A stretch of 64,000 bases of DNA from Guptibacillus hwajinpoensis (lineage in GTDB: Bacteria > Bacillota > Bacilli > Bacillales > Guptibacillaceae), in assembly GCF_020171785.1 (NCBI RefSeq), contig NZ_JAIVAE010000012.1, positions 60,477 to 124,476 of the forward strand, in the 5' to 3' direction. Shown in pieces: positions 55,084 to 62,957 of this stretch. Each line of letters opens with the position of its first letter. Within the stretch, counting starts at the first letter, position 1. Under the pieces are notes generated by a model. The model saw nothing but the letters and a program-made list of their open reading frames with translations, was not told the origin of the DNA and searched no databases. The position numbers were made by a program, and so were the translations under genes.

Positions 55084-55196
55084 ATTGCTCCTCCTCAAAG
55101 TACGTTTGCTTACAATATTCGTACGGAGACAGCTAGGAAAGGGTAGAGGTGTTGTGCTTTTTCGTACTTTGGTCGGGGGGACATAAGTATCAGGTT

Positions 55197-55225
55197 TTGA
55201 TTCCTTTCCAACAATTCATTAGAAT
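55197..55225 (+). promoter_or_regulatory. Sigma-A promoter of lplJ
   Basis: TTGATT (55197-55202), 17 bases, TAGAAT (55220-55225), about 30 bases before the start codon. Confidence 0.65.
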
Positions 55226-55255
55226 AGAGATAGAGAACATACAGGAGGTACAAGG

Positions 55256-56245
55256 ATGCTTTATATAGATAATGAAAACATTATGGATGCTGGTATTAAT
55301 CTAGCGATTGAGGAATACATTTTGAAGGAGCTTGATCCTGAGGAAACTTATTTGTTATTTTACTCGATGAATCCAACAGTTATTGTTGGGAAAAATCAGA
55401 ATACCATTGAGCAAATTGATACGAGTTACATACGCGAGAATGGTGTGGATGTCATTCGTCGTCTTTCGGGTGGAGGCGCGGTTTATAACGATCCGGGTAA
55501 TCTAAGCTTTAGCATTATTACGAAGGATGACGGCAATAGTTTTCACAATTATAAGAAGTTCACCGATCCGGTAGTAAAGGCACTTAGCAAACTTGGTGTC
55601 GATGCGGAGCTCAGTGGACGAAACGATTTGTTAGTGAACGGGAAGAAAATATCAGGTAATGCCCAGTTTTCAACCAAGGGGAGAATGTATAGTCATGGAA
55701 CGCTAATGTTTAATGTGAACTTAGAAAATGTAGTGAAAGCTTTAAAAGTAAATAAAGAGAAGATTGAATCGAAGGGCATTAAATCCATTCGCAGTCGCGT
55801 TACAAATATTAGTGAACATATGGATCAAGAGATGACGCGTGAGCAATTTAAACAAACGTTACTTCAGTATATTTTCGAAGGAGAAAAAGAAATTCCTTCT
55901 TATGACTTAACCGAAAAAGATTGGAAAGCCATCCATGAAATTGCGGAGGAACGGTATAAGAATTGGGATTGGAATTATGGTCGCTCTCCAAAATTTAACG
56001 TTCAGCATTCAAAGCGTTTTCCGATTGGGTCAATAGATGTTCGTCTTGAAGTAAAGAAGGGGTACATCGAACAGGCTACGATTTTTGGGGATTTCTTTGG
56101 CGTCGGAGACGTGAAAGAAATAGAAAACCAACTACTGGGTGTTCGCTATGAACGTGGATCGCTTGAAGAAGCTCTTCAAGAAGTGGACGTATCTCATTAT
56201 TTCGGGAAAATAACAAAAAAGGAATTCATTGATCTTCTATACTAA
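55256..56245 (+). CDS. lplJ: Lipoate-protein ligase LplJ
   Basis: This 329-residue enzyme activates free lipoate with ATP and attaches it to E2 and GcvH lysines. The family blocks RRLSGGGAVYNDPGNLSFS, the catalytic Lys in GKKISGNAQF and SHGTLMFNVNLE are all present, with a C-terminal accessory domain from about residue 245. The start follows ACAGGAGGT. B. subtilis LplJ (YhfJ) lies at the same place, near lcfB. A terminator follows. Confidence 0.93.
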   Translation: MLYIDNENIMDAGINLAIEEYILKELDPEETYLLFYSMNPTVIVGKNQNTIEQIDTSYIRENGVDVIRRLSGGGAVYNDPGNLSFSIITKDDGNSFHNYKKFTDPVVKALSKLGVDAELSGRNDLLVNGKKISGNAQFSTKGRMYSHGTLMFNVNLENVVKALKVNKEKIESKGIKSIRSRVTNISEHMDQEMTREQFKQTLLQYIFEGEKEIPSYDLTEKDWKAIHEIAEERYKNWDWNYGRSPKFNVQHSKRFPIGSIDVRLEVKKGYIEQATIFGDFFGVGDVKEIENQLLGVRYERGSLEEALQEVDVSHYFGKITKKEFIDLLY

Positions 56246-56246
56246 A

Positions 56247-56280
56247 AGAAAGGAGCTGGGAATCCAGCTCCTTCTTCTTT
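56247..56280 (+). terminator. Terminator after lplJ
   Basis: GGAGCTGG and CCAGCTCC pair around GAAT, with AAAAGAAA before and TTCTTCTTTT after. Confidence 0.85.
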
Positions 56281-56361
56281 TGTTGCCTCTTTCTAGTTGT
56301 TCTAAATATTTTAGAACGTTTTTTTGTTGAGAATTAATTTATGAACTTTTCTTTGTTCCCC

Positions 56362-56390
56362 TTGCTAGCAAAATTTTCTTCCAATATAAT
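56362..56390 (+). promoter_or_regulatory. Sigma-A promoter of lcfB
   Basis: TTGCTA (56362-56367), 17 bases, TATAAT (56385-56390), with transcription expected near 56397. Confidence 0.7.
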
Positions 56391-56409
56391 ATATTTAGAA
56401 AATTAAAAA

Positions 56410-56427
56410 TGAATGACTACTCATTCA
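56410..56427. promoter_or_regulatory. FadR operator box upstream of lcfB
   Basis: TGAATGACTACTCATTCA is a palindrome that fits the Bacillus FadR consensus TGAATGANTANTCATTCA exactly. It lies in the leader about 15 bases after the transcription start, so FadR would repress lcfB until long-chain acyl-CoA accumulates. Confidence 0.88.
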
Positions 56428-56443
56428 TATAGGAGGAGAGCGA

Positions 56444-57970
56444 ATGAATCTATCTCAGCAATTAAAAGAGACAGCAGCGACTTATCCTGAGAAACAAGCT
56501 TACATTTATCAGGATGAAGCTGTTTTGTACAAAGAACTTGATCAAAAGGTTTCTGATTTTGCTACAAATTTATTGGCAGAAGGAATTAAAAAAGACGATC
56601 ATGTGGCTTTAATATTAGGGAACTCACCAGAGTTTTTAATTGCTTACTACGGTGTCTTAAGAGCTGGTGCAGTCGTTATTCCAATTAATCCTATTTATAC
56701 TCCAGATGAAATTGGCTATCTTCTTCATAATGGAGACGTGAAGGCAATTGTTACATTGGAACAAGCACTCCCTCTAGTTGAAAAAATGGCCGATCAATTA
56801 ACTGATATCGTTCTCGTAGCTTATACGGGTGAGGGGAAAGAAGAGAAAGTTATTGCAAACACAAAATTGAAACCGTTTACAAAAATGATTGAAGATCAAA
56901 ACGAGGTTTTTCCAGATGTTACGATAAACGAAGATGACTTGGCTGTTATCCTGTATACATCTGGAACAACAGGAAAACCAAAAGGTGCGATGCTTTCTCA
57001 TAAGAATTTATTTAGTAATGCATCAGATACTGGCTCTTACCTTCAAATCTCTTCTAATGACGTTGTGGTTACTGCCCTTCCTATGTTTCACGTGTTTTGC
57101 ATGACCGTTTCAATGAATGCCCCTCTTATTTCTGGAGGGACGTTGTTAATCCTTCCTAAGTTCAGTCCTCAAGAAGTTTTCCGCGTTGCTGAGAAATTCA
57201 AAGCTACTATTTTTGCAGGAGTACCAACCATGTATAATTTCTTATACCAATACCCAGAAGGTCGAGCTGAATATTTTCAGCATATTCGACTTTGTATTTC
57301 AGGAGGTTCTTCGTTACCTGTGGCTCTTCTACACCGTTTTGAAGAAAAGTTTCAAGTTCGGATTTCAGAGGGATACGGATTATCAGAAGCATCTCCTGTT
57401 ACGTGCTTCAATCCATTGGATCGTCCCCGTAAAGCAGGCTCGATTGGTATGAACATCACGAATGTTGAAAATAAAGTCGTTGATGAACTAGGACAGGAAG
57501 TTCCGGTAGGGGAGGTTGGAGAGCTAGCTGTTAAAGGTCCAAATGTGATGAAAGGTTATTATAAAATGCCAGAGGATACCGCAGTAACGCTGAAAGAAGG
57601 CTGGCTATTTACTGGTGATTTAGCGAGGATGGATGAAGAGGGCTACTTCTATATTGTAGATCGAAAAAAGGATATGGTCATCGTAGGCGGATATAATGTC
57701 TATCCAAGAGAAGTTGAAGAAGTTCTTTATCAGCATCCTGATATCGTTGAAACAGCGGTAGTGGGCGTCCCAGATCCGAACTTCGGGGAGGCAGTTCAAG
57801 CCTTTGTTGTCACAAAGCAGCAGATGACGGAAGAAGATGTAATGAACTATTGTAAAGAGCATCTGGCAAAATATAAATGTCCGACGATTGTAGAGTTTAT
57901 TAGTGAATTGCCGAAGAATACAACTGGAAAAATATTAAGAAAAGCTCTTCGTAAACAAGTAAACGCTTAA
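56444..57970 (+). CDS. lcfB: Long-chain fatty-acid-CoA ligase LcfB
   Basis: The 508-residue enzyme belongs to the adenylate-forming (AMP-binding) family and makes acyl-CoA for beta-oxidation. The ATP loop [14 protein letters not shown] (about residues 168-181), [27 protein letters not shown] and the C-terminal catalytic Lys in [10 protein letters not shown] are visible. It follows AGGAGGAG after an exact FadR box, and B. subtilis LcfB (YhfL, 513 residues) is FadR-controlled as well. It ends at its own terminator before the paa genes. Confidence 0.92.
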   Translation: MNLSQQLKETAATYPEKQAYIYQDEAVLYKELDQKVSDFATNLLAEGIKKDDHVALILGNSPEFLIAYYGVLRAGAVVIPINPIYTPDEIGYLLHNGDVKAIVTLEQALPLVEKMADQLTDIVLVAYTGEGKEEKVIANTKLKPFTKMIEDQNEVFPDVTINEDDLAVILYTSGTTGKPKGAMLSHKNLFSNASDTGSYLQISSNDVVVTALPMFHVFCMTVSMNAPLISGGTLLILPKFSPQEVFRVAEKFKATIFAGVPTMYNFLYQYPEGRAEYFQHIRLCISGGSSLPVALLHRFEEKFQVRISEGYGLSEASPVTCFNPLDRPRKAGSIGMNITNVENKVVDELGQEVPVGEVGELAVKGPNVMKGYYKMPEDTAVTLKEGWLFTGDLARMDEEGYFYIVDRKKDMVIVGGYNVYPREVEEVLYQHPDIVETAVVGVPDPNFGEAVQAFVVTKQQMTEEDVMNYCKEHLAKYKCPTIVEFISELPKNTTGKILRKALRKQVNA

Positions 57971-57972
57971 GA

Positions 57973-58005
57973 CAAAAGCCGATCCATTTAGGATCGGCTT
58001 TTGTT
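57973..58005 (+). terminator. Terminator after lcfB
   Basis: AAAAGCCGATCC and GGATCGGCTTTT pair around ATTTA, separating lcfB from the paa operon. Confidence 0.9.
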
Positions 58006-58024
58006 ATGAATAATCAGAAAACAA

Positions 58025-58053
58025 TTGATATTTATATAACAATAAAATATAAT
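58025..58053 (+). promoter_or_regulatory. Sigma-A promoter of the paa operon
   Basis: TTGATA (58025-58030), 17 bases, TATAAT (58048-58053), a near-consensus promoter about 40 bases before paaA. Confidence 0.75.
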
Positions 58054-58075
58054 GACGTTAAATAAACGTTATATT
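58049..58075. promoter_or_regulatory. Operator-like inverted repeat over the paa promoter
   Basis: ACGTT-AAATA-AACGT is a perfect core (58055-58069); extending to 11-base arms keeps 8 of 11 pairs. It overlaps the -10 and the transcription start, where the PaaX-type repressor encoded at 62958 may bind. No known consensus was matched. Confidence 0.5.
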
Positions 58076-58091
58076 GGAGGTGCGCACAATA

Positions 58092-59045
58092 GTGATTACT
58101 TCAAACGAAAGAATGGATCATTTTATGAATCGGATCAATAGTGGCGAAAAAATTGAAGCGGATGATTGGATGCCAGATGACTATCGAGAAGCGTTAATTC
58201 GTTTGATATCCATGCATGGGATTAGCGAGATTATGGGAGCTTTACCTGAAAAAGAATGGGTTCCAAAAGCTCCATCTATCTACCGAAAGCTTGCGATTAT
58301 GGCGAAAGTTCAGGATGAAATGGGCCATGGTCAGCTATTGCTTCGAGTAGCAGAAGATTTAATGGAACCACTAGGGAGAAATCGTGATGATATTATGAAA
58401 GATCTTTTCTCAGGAAAATTGAAATTCCATAATGTCTTTCATATGAAAGCCCCAACGTGGGGAGATGCTGGTGTGATTGCATGGTTAGTAGACGGTGCGG
58501 CAATTATATCGCAGACGATGATGCTTGGAACGTCTTATGGACCTTATGGCCGTGCTTTAAAACGCATTTGTGCTGAAGAGGTGTTTCATGCTCAGCATGG
58601 TGAAAGCATTATTATGGCGCTAGCTGAAGGAACGAAGGAGCAACGTACCTTATTACAAGATTCTATTAACAGATGGTGGACCTCGTTATTAATGTTTTTT
58701 GGGCCAAAAACAAACGTCGAAACAGGACACAGTCATCAAGATAAAAATATGCGCTATAAGCTTCGTACCAAAACGAATGAACAGCTCAGGCAGGAATTTC
58801 TAACAAAATATGTTCCTCGAGTATGGGCGCTAGGTCTAACGATTCCAGATCCCACCCTGAAATTTGATGAAGAAACTTCTGAATGGCAGTATCAACAGCC
58901 AGATTGGGAAGAATTCAAGAAAATTGTGACTGGACATGGTCCAAAATCGAAGGAGCGATTAGCGCTACGAATGCGATCGTATGAAATGAACAGTTGGGTA
59001 AGGGAAGCGCTCGGAACAAGTAAGGTATCAAATATTGCGAGGTGA
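58092..59045 (+). CDS. paaA: Phenylacetyl-CoA 1,2-epoxidase catalytic subunit PaaA
   Basis: This ~317-residue di-iron protein is the oxygenase subunit that epoxidises phenylacetyl-CoA. It shows the ferritin-like carboxylate-bridged iron ligands in KVQDEMGHGQLL (EXXH) and RICAEEVFHAQHG (EXXH), with aromatic and Arg/Lys residues for the CoA pocket. GTG 58092 is nine bases after GGAGGTG; an upstream TTG reading is unlikely. It opens the paaABCD block. The PaaX-type operator and a strong promoter lie just upstream. Confidence 0.93.
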   Translation: MITSNERMDHFMNRINSGEKIEADDWMPDDYREALIRLISMHGISEIMGALPEKEWVPKAPSIYRKLAIMAKVQDEMGHGQLLLRVAEDLMEPLGRNRDDIMKDLFSGKLKFHNVFHMKAPTWGDAGVIAWLVDGAAIISQTMMLGTSYGPYGRALKRICAEEVFHAQHGESIIMALAEGTKEQRTLLQDSINRWWTSLLMFFGPKTNVETGHSHQDKNMRYKLRTKTNEQLRQEFLTKYVPRVWALGLTIPDPTLKFDEETSEWQYQQPDWEEFKKIVTGHGPKSKERLALRMRSYEMNSWVREALGTSKVSNIAR

Positions 59046-59051
59046 TCTGTC

Positions 59052-59384
59052 GTGAGTAGTCCTTTTTATGAAGTCTATGAGGTGTTTAGCAAAAAAACGG
59101 ATACATCTGCACTTCAGCATCAATTTAGTCTTCTTGCGCCAAATGAGGAACTTGCCTTTGTTATGGCAAAGGAAAATTTCTTTCGACGTGAGCAGGCAGC
59201 TGATATCTGGGTCGTAAAGCGAGACCACATTAAACGAATGAATTCGGAAGAAAAAGAGGCAGTGAAGCACTTAGAGAAGAGTTACCGAGAAACGAAGGGT
59301 TATGGGTATTTAAAGAAAAAATGGCGTCAGTATGAGCAAGAGCAACTTACTGCAAAAGACATCATGGGAGGGGGAGAAGGCTAA
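59052..59384 (+). CDS. paaB: Phenylacetyl-CoA epoxidase subunit PaaB
   Basis: The 110-residue protein has the PaaB family features: PFYEVYEVFSKKTDTSALQHQ near the start (split as PFYEVYEVF and ALQHQFSLLAP), AKENFFRREQAADIWVV and a charged tail. It supports formation of the PaaABCE complex in homologues. GTG 59052 follows GAGGTGAT, six bases after paaA. Its TAA stop overlaps the paaC start by one base (TAATG). Confidence 0.9.
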   Translation: MSSPFYEVYEVFSKKTDTSALQHQFSLLAPNEELAFVMAKENFFRREQAADIWVVKRDHIKRMNSEEKEAVKHLEKSYRETKGYGYLKKKWRQYEQEQLTAKDIMGGGEG

Positions 59385-60160
59385 TGGAGTCTTTGGAATA
59401 CCGAGAGTGTTTAATTGAACTGATCTATCAATTAGCAGATGATGATTTTCTGCTAGCATACCGTGGATCAGAATGGCTAGGTCTTGCGCCTCATATTGAA
59501 GAAGATGTAGCGTTTGCTTCAATTAGTCAGGATTTGATGGGGCATGCCGCACTTTATTATGGATTACTAGAAGAGCTTGGAGAAGGAAAGATAGATCACT
59601 TAACGCATAATCGCTCTCCTGACTATTTTCGAAATGCCATTCTTGTAGAGTTGCCGAATGGAACGGGGACTTATTTAGAAAATCCATCATATGATTGGGC
59701 ATTTACGGTTGTTCGAAATTACTTCTATACGCTGGCCAAAAAGGTTCGACTTGATTCAATTAAGAAATCATCTTATGAGCCACTGCAACACATTGTTCAA
59801 AAGATCTCCATTGAGATGAGCTACCATATGATGCATTGGGAAGTTTGGTTTAAGCAGCTTATCAGTAGTACAGCTGAAGCGAAAAGTAGAATGGAAGAAG
59901 CAATGAGCATTGTATTTGCAGAGTTAGGTGGTGTTTTTTCATACGGGCGTATTGGTGATCGAATGGAGAGGCTTTCGCTTATTGAAAGTGAAGAGGTCCT
60001 TAAGGAACGATGGATGGTTTACTTAAATAAAGAAAACATCCAGTATTCTATGAAAATGAAACAGGGGGATGGTCGAAATGGCATTCACACACCCCATTTA
60101 GCGGAAGCGCTTGCTACGTTGTCAGAAGTATATCAATCTGTCGCAACAGCGGAGTGGTGA
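59384..60160 (+). CDS. paaC: Phenylacetyl-CoA epoxidase structural subunit PaaC
   Basis: This 258-residue protein is the catalytically silent ferritin-like partner of PaaA. It has EWLGLAPHIEEDVAFASISQDLMGHAALYY near the N-terminus (conserved block: EEDVAFASISQDLMGHA) and YHMMHWEVWF in the middle, matching the family. Start overlaps the paaB stop behind GGGAGGGGG. The gene is followed after 13 bases by paaD. Confidence 0.9.
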   Translation: MESLEYRECLIELIYQLADDDFLLAYRGSEWLGLAPHIEEDVAFASISQDLMGHAALYYGLLEELGEGKIDHLTHNRSPDYFRNAILVELPNGTGTYLENPSYDWAFTVVRNYFYTLAKKVRLDSIKKSSYEPLQHIVQKISIEMSYHMMHWEVWFKQLISSTAEAKSRMEEAMSIVFAELGGVFSYGRIGDRMERLSLIESEEVLKERWMVYLNKENIQYSMKMKQGDGRNGIHTPHLAEALATLSEVYQSVATAEW

Positions 60161-60173
60161 GGAGGGGAAGGGG

Positions 60174-60647
60174 ATGATACTTAAAGAGAAAGTGATGAAG
60201 GTGCTTGATACGGTAAAAGATCCGGAAATTCCTGTTGTAAGCGTAGTGGACCTTGGGATGATCCACAACGTTTCTGTTTATAATGATCGAGTCACAATTG
60301 AAGTGATGCCAACATTCTCGGGATGTCCTGCATTAGAAATCATCAAAAGGAATATCGAGCTTGCTGTAGAAAGTATTCCTGAAGTGAATTCTTTATCTGT
60401 TGCATTTATTCGGCATCCCATATGGACAACCGAACTTGTTTCGGAAAAGGGGAAGCAGGAATTGAAAAAGTTTGGTATTGCGCCACCTGAAGCCCGTGTG
60501 GAAGGGGAATGGCATGTGCCGTGTCCATATTGTGGATCAGTTTATACAACAATGGATAATATTTTTGGACCAGCAGCTTGTCGAAGTATTTTGTATTGTA
60601 AGTCGTGTAAAAACCCATTTGAAGCGATGAAGCCTGTATCAATTTAA
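60174..60647 (+). CDS. paaD: Phenylacetyl-CoA epoxidase assembly factor PaaD
   Basis: The 157-residue protein starts with a DUF59/MIP18-type domain (LDTVKDPEIPVVSVVDLGMI and PTFSGCPALEIIK, with the reactive Cys in SGCPA) and ends with a zinc-ribbon-like cluster CPYCGS...CKSC. PaaD is thought to help iron-sulphur or metal-centre maturation of the epoxidase. ATG 60174 follows GGAGGGGAAGGGG; an earlier ATG at 60111 lies inside paaC. The stop is inside the left copy of a 9-bp duplication flanking a MITE-like element. Confidence 0.88.
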   Translation: MILKEKVMKVLDTVKDPEIPVVSVVDLGMIHNVSVYNDRVTIEVMPTFSGCPALEIIKRNIELAVESIPEVNSLSVAFIRHPIWTTELVSEKGKQELKKFGIAPPEARVEGEWHVPCPYCGSVYTTMDNIFGPAACRSILYCKSCKNPFEAMKPVSI

Positions 60648-60822
60648 TTAGCTCTTTTCGTAGTTATTGTTGTTTTTAGATAAGTGGTTCATTTCCGCTC
60701 CAGGATGCTCCCTTTCCGCGGGGCGGGCGGTGAGCATCCTTCCGCTACAATTAGCGAAGTGTGGTTTTTATTCAATAATTGATTCAAAAGCAACAATCTA
60801 TTAGAAAAGAGCCATTTAATTA
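60642..60822. mobile_element. MITE-like element with imperfect terminal repeats and 9-bp duplication
   Basis: ATTTAATTA (60642-60650) is repeated at 60814-60822. Between them GCTCTTTTC (60651-60659) and GAAAAGAGC (60804-60812) are exact terminal inverted repeats, and the similarity continues inward (ATTGTTG..TTTT on one side, CAAAAGCAACAAT on the other). A central hairpin AGGATGCTC/GAGCATCCT (60702-60740) encloses a GC-rich CCGCGGGGCGGGCGG. It has no coding capacity. It looks like a non-autonomous dispersed element that inserted after the paaD stop. Related sequences are common in Bacillaceae by my recollection. Confidence 0.7.
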
Positions 60823-60841
60823 AAATAAGAAAGGTTGATGA

Positions 60842-61165
60842 ATGATGGTTAAAGTGATCGCATTGTATAAACAGCCGGAGAACGCCCAGAAATTCGATGA
60901 GCATTATTTTAATACGCACGCCCCAATTACAGCTAAAATCCCTGGACTGAAAAAAATGGAAGTGACAAAGATTGTTGGCTCACCTATGGGCAAAAGCGAC
61001 TATTATTTGATGTGTGAAATGTACTATGAAGATCATGAATCGATGAAAGCGGGAATGAAGTCTCAAGAAGGTAAGGCTTCAGGTAAAGATCTAATGAGTT
61101 TTGCTGGCGATCTAGTAACACTAATGATTGGCGAAGAAGTTGGAGAAACAGCAGATACAAAATAA
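60842..61165 (+). CDS. EthD-family ferredoxin-fold protein
   Basis: The 107-residue protein has the EthD pattern: KVIALYKQPENAQKFDEHYFNTHAPITAKIPGLKKMEV (core YFNTHAPITAKIPGL) and a C-terminal FAGDLVTLMIGE. EthD-like proteins form dimeric alpha/beta barrels that may handle reactive oxygenated intermediates; an EthD gene is often found in Bacillus paa clusters, as I recall. It begins 20 bases after the repeat element behind AAGGT. It could help in ring-epoxide chemistry, but this is inferred from context alone. Confidence 0.75.
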   Translation: MMVKVIALYKQPENAQKFDEHYFNTHAPITAKIPGLKKMEVTKIVGSPMGKSDYYLMCEMYYEDHESMKAGMKSQEGKASGKDLMSFAGDLVTLMIGEEVGETADTK

Positions 61166-61180
61166 AGTGAGGTGCAAGGA

Positions 61181-61954
61181 ATGTTTGAAACGATTGAATA
61201 TGAAGTAAAGGATCGCGTAAGTTGGATTCGGTTAAATCGACCGAATAAATTGAATGCGTTTACATTTAAAATGAATCAAGAAATAACGGAAGCGATGAAG
61301 CTAGCGAATAACGATAATGAAGCTCGCTGTGTGGTGATCACAGGTAATGGAAGAGCTTTTTGCTCAGGTCAGGATTTAGGTGGCGTTGAAGAAGATGTGG
61401 ATCATGGTGAAATGCTAAGGGCTACTTATAATCCGATGGTAAAAGAAATTACCTCTTCTTCTAAACCGGTCATTGCTGCAGTTAACGGTGTAGCGGCAGG
61501 TGCAGGCATGAGTCTTGCTCTTGCGTGTGATTTTCGATTAGCTCATGAAAACGCAAGCTTTATTGAAGCATTTGTTCATGTTGGCCTTGTGCCTGATTCT
61601 GGGAGTACCTATTTTCTTCCGCGCCTGATTGGTCATGCGAAAGCGCTAGAACTTGCGCTGCTTGGAGACAAAGTAAGTGCTCCAGATGCTAAGGAGCTTG
61701 GACTTGTGACGCAAATTTTTTCTAATGAACAATGGGAGAAAGGAATTAATCAGTTTGCAAACCGCCTAGCTAGCCTTCCGCCCAAAGCGGTAACTCTCAT
61801 TAAACAGAGCTTACTCCGCAGCTGGGAAAGTACCCTTGATGAGGTGCTTGAAATGGAAGCTGTGGCGCAGGCCGAAGCTGGTCAAACGAAAGATCATAAG
61901 GAAGGTCTTCTAGCATTTACCGAGAAGCGTAAACCAGTTTTCCAGGGGAGTTAA
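61181..61954 (+). CDS. paaG: Ring-1,2-epoxyphenylacetyl-CoA isomerase PaaG
   Basis: This 257-residue crotonase-fold protein converts the epoxide to the oxepin-CoA and also isomerises enoyl-CoAs. The oxyanion-hole motifs CSGQDLGG and GVAAGAGMSLALACD are present. The first hydratase Glu is replaced by Ser (GAGMSLALACD), and GLVPDSGSTYFLPRLIG carries the isomerase Asp, so it is an isomerase and not a hydratase. ATG 61181 follows GAGGTG. It is followed by an unusual 134-base spacer. Confidence 0.85.
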   Translation: MFETIEYEVKDRVSWIRLNRPNKLNAFTFKMNQEITEAMKLANNDNEARCVVITGNGRAFCSGQDLGGVEEDVDHGEMLRATYNPMVKEITSSSKPVIAAVNGVAAGAGMSLALACDFRLAHENASFIEAFVHVGLVPDSGSTYFLPRLIGHAKALELALLGDKVSAPDAKELGLVTQIFSNEQWEKGINQFANRLASLPPKAVTLIKQSLLRSWESTLDEVLEMEAVAQAEAGQTKDHKEGLLAFTEKRKPVFQGS

Positions 61955-62088
61955 GAGAGCGAGAGATAAAAGCAGGAAACCGGGGGTAAATCTTGAATAG
62001 ATGCTATAGAGCGAAAGTAGCCGTGGAGGCTGGTAAACGGCCTTCCCGGCTCTTTCCTATGCTTACTACTATAGAAGGAGGTCTTCAA
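61955..62088 (+). other. Structured spacer between paaG and paaF
   Basis: This 134-base gap is long for an operon and has several nested complementary arms on the transcribed strand: CCGGG (61980-61984) with CCCGG (62045-62049), GCTA/TAGC (around 62003-62021), CCGT/ACGG (62021-62040), AGAGC with GCTCT, and CTATAG near 62005 with CTATAG near 62069, just before the ribosome site AAGGAGG. No U-tract terminator is seen. I recognise no riboswitch class. A regulatory RNA that controls paaF translation is possible but unproven. Confidence 0.4.
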
Positions 62089-62865
62089 ATGTCAGTTGTT
62101 ACATATGAAGTGAAAAACCATGTTGGATACGTAACTTTAAATCGACCAGAAGTTCTAAACTGTTTTAATTACGAAACCCTTTCAGTACTGCAGGGAATAG
62201 TTGACGATATCTATTCAGATCGTGAGGTTCGTGCTGTTATTTTTTTAGGAGCTGGTGAAAAGGCTTTCAGTGCAGGAGCTGATTTGAAAGAAAGAAGAAC
62301 ACTCTCTGACAGTGAAGTCCGCCGCAACGTAAAAAAAATCCGAGAAGTGTTTTCTTCTGTTGAATCACTTCCTCAGCCAACAATCGCAGCATTGAATGGG
62401 TTTGCTTTTGGTGGAGGTTTTGAGCTTGCTCTTGCGTGTGATTTTCGCTATGCCGTCGAAGGAACAAAAATGGGCTTAACCGAAACAAGTCTAGGTATCA
62501 TACCGGGAGCGGGAGGAACCCAGCGTTTACCTCGTCTAATTGGCACAGCGAAAGCGATGGAATTGGTGTTAACAGCACGAAAATTAACATCAGAAGAGGC
62601 TTACGAAAGTGGTATTCTAAACGGGGTCGTACCACTTGAAGACTTGCTTAAAAAATGTGAAGAGTTAGCACAAGAAATCTGCCAAAATGCTCCAATTGCT
62701 GTGCAGCAGGCGAAGTTTGCTGTCCGAGAAGGTATGAATGTGGATCGTCATACAGGAATGGCAATTGAATCGAAAGCTTATGAAGTAACAATCCCAACGA
62801 ATGACCGTCTTGAAGCATTAGATGCCTTTGCAGAAAAAAGGAAACCAATTTTTAAAGGGGAGTAG
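62089..62865 (+). CDS. paaF: Enoyl-CoA hydratase PaaF
   Basis: The 258-residue crotonase-family enzyme hydrates 2,3-dehydroadipyl-CoA in the lower phenylacetate route. Both catalytic Glu residues are in place (GGGFELALACDF and TETSLGIIPGAGGTQRLPRL), with FSAGADLKE forming the oxyanion hole. ATG 62089 is seven bases after AAGGAGG; a 32-residue upstream extension would be translated from the structured spacer and is rejected. Downstream is the regulator gene paaX. Confidence 0.9.
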   Translation: MSVVTYEVKNHVGYVTLNRPEVLNCFNYETLSVLQGIVDDIYSDREVRAVIFLGAGEKAFSAGADLKERRTLSDSEVRRNVKKIREVFSSVESLPQPTIAALNGFAFGGGFELALACDFRYAVEGTKMGLTETSLGIIPGAGGTQRLPRLIGTAKAMELVLTARKLTSEEAYESGILNGVVPLEDLLKKCEELAQEICQNAPIAVQQAKFAVREGMNVDRHTGMAIESKAYEVTIPTNDRLEALDAFAEKRKPIFKGE

Positions 62866-62957
62866 TTGTTGCAGAAGAGGAAAGGCTCTGGTAGTATAAC
62901 ATCATATTTGAACCGCGTTTTTATTTCGGAATGCTTTAAGCAAGCGGAGGTATGATG

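Noticed and set aside
61970..62030. Faint similarity of the paaG-paaF spacer to the cobalamin riboswitch core
   Set aside because: The GGAAACCGG-like phrase is present, but the GCTGCCCCCGCAACTG and GCCACTGGGAAGG boxes are not, so no cobalamin riboswitch is called.
61993..62088. 32-residue N-terminal extension of PaaF reading through the structured spacer
   Set aside because: The start at 62089 has a perfect AAGGAGG site and the extension has no resemblance to enoyl-CoA hydratases and no ribosome site.
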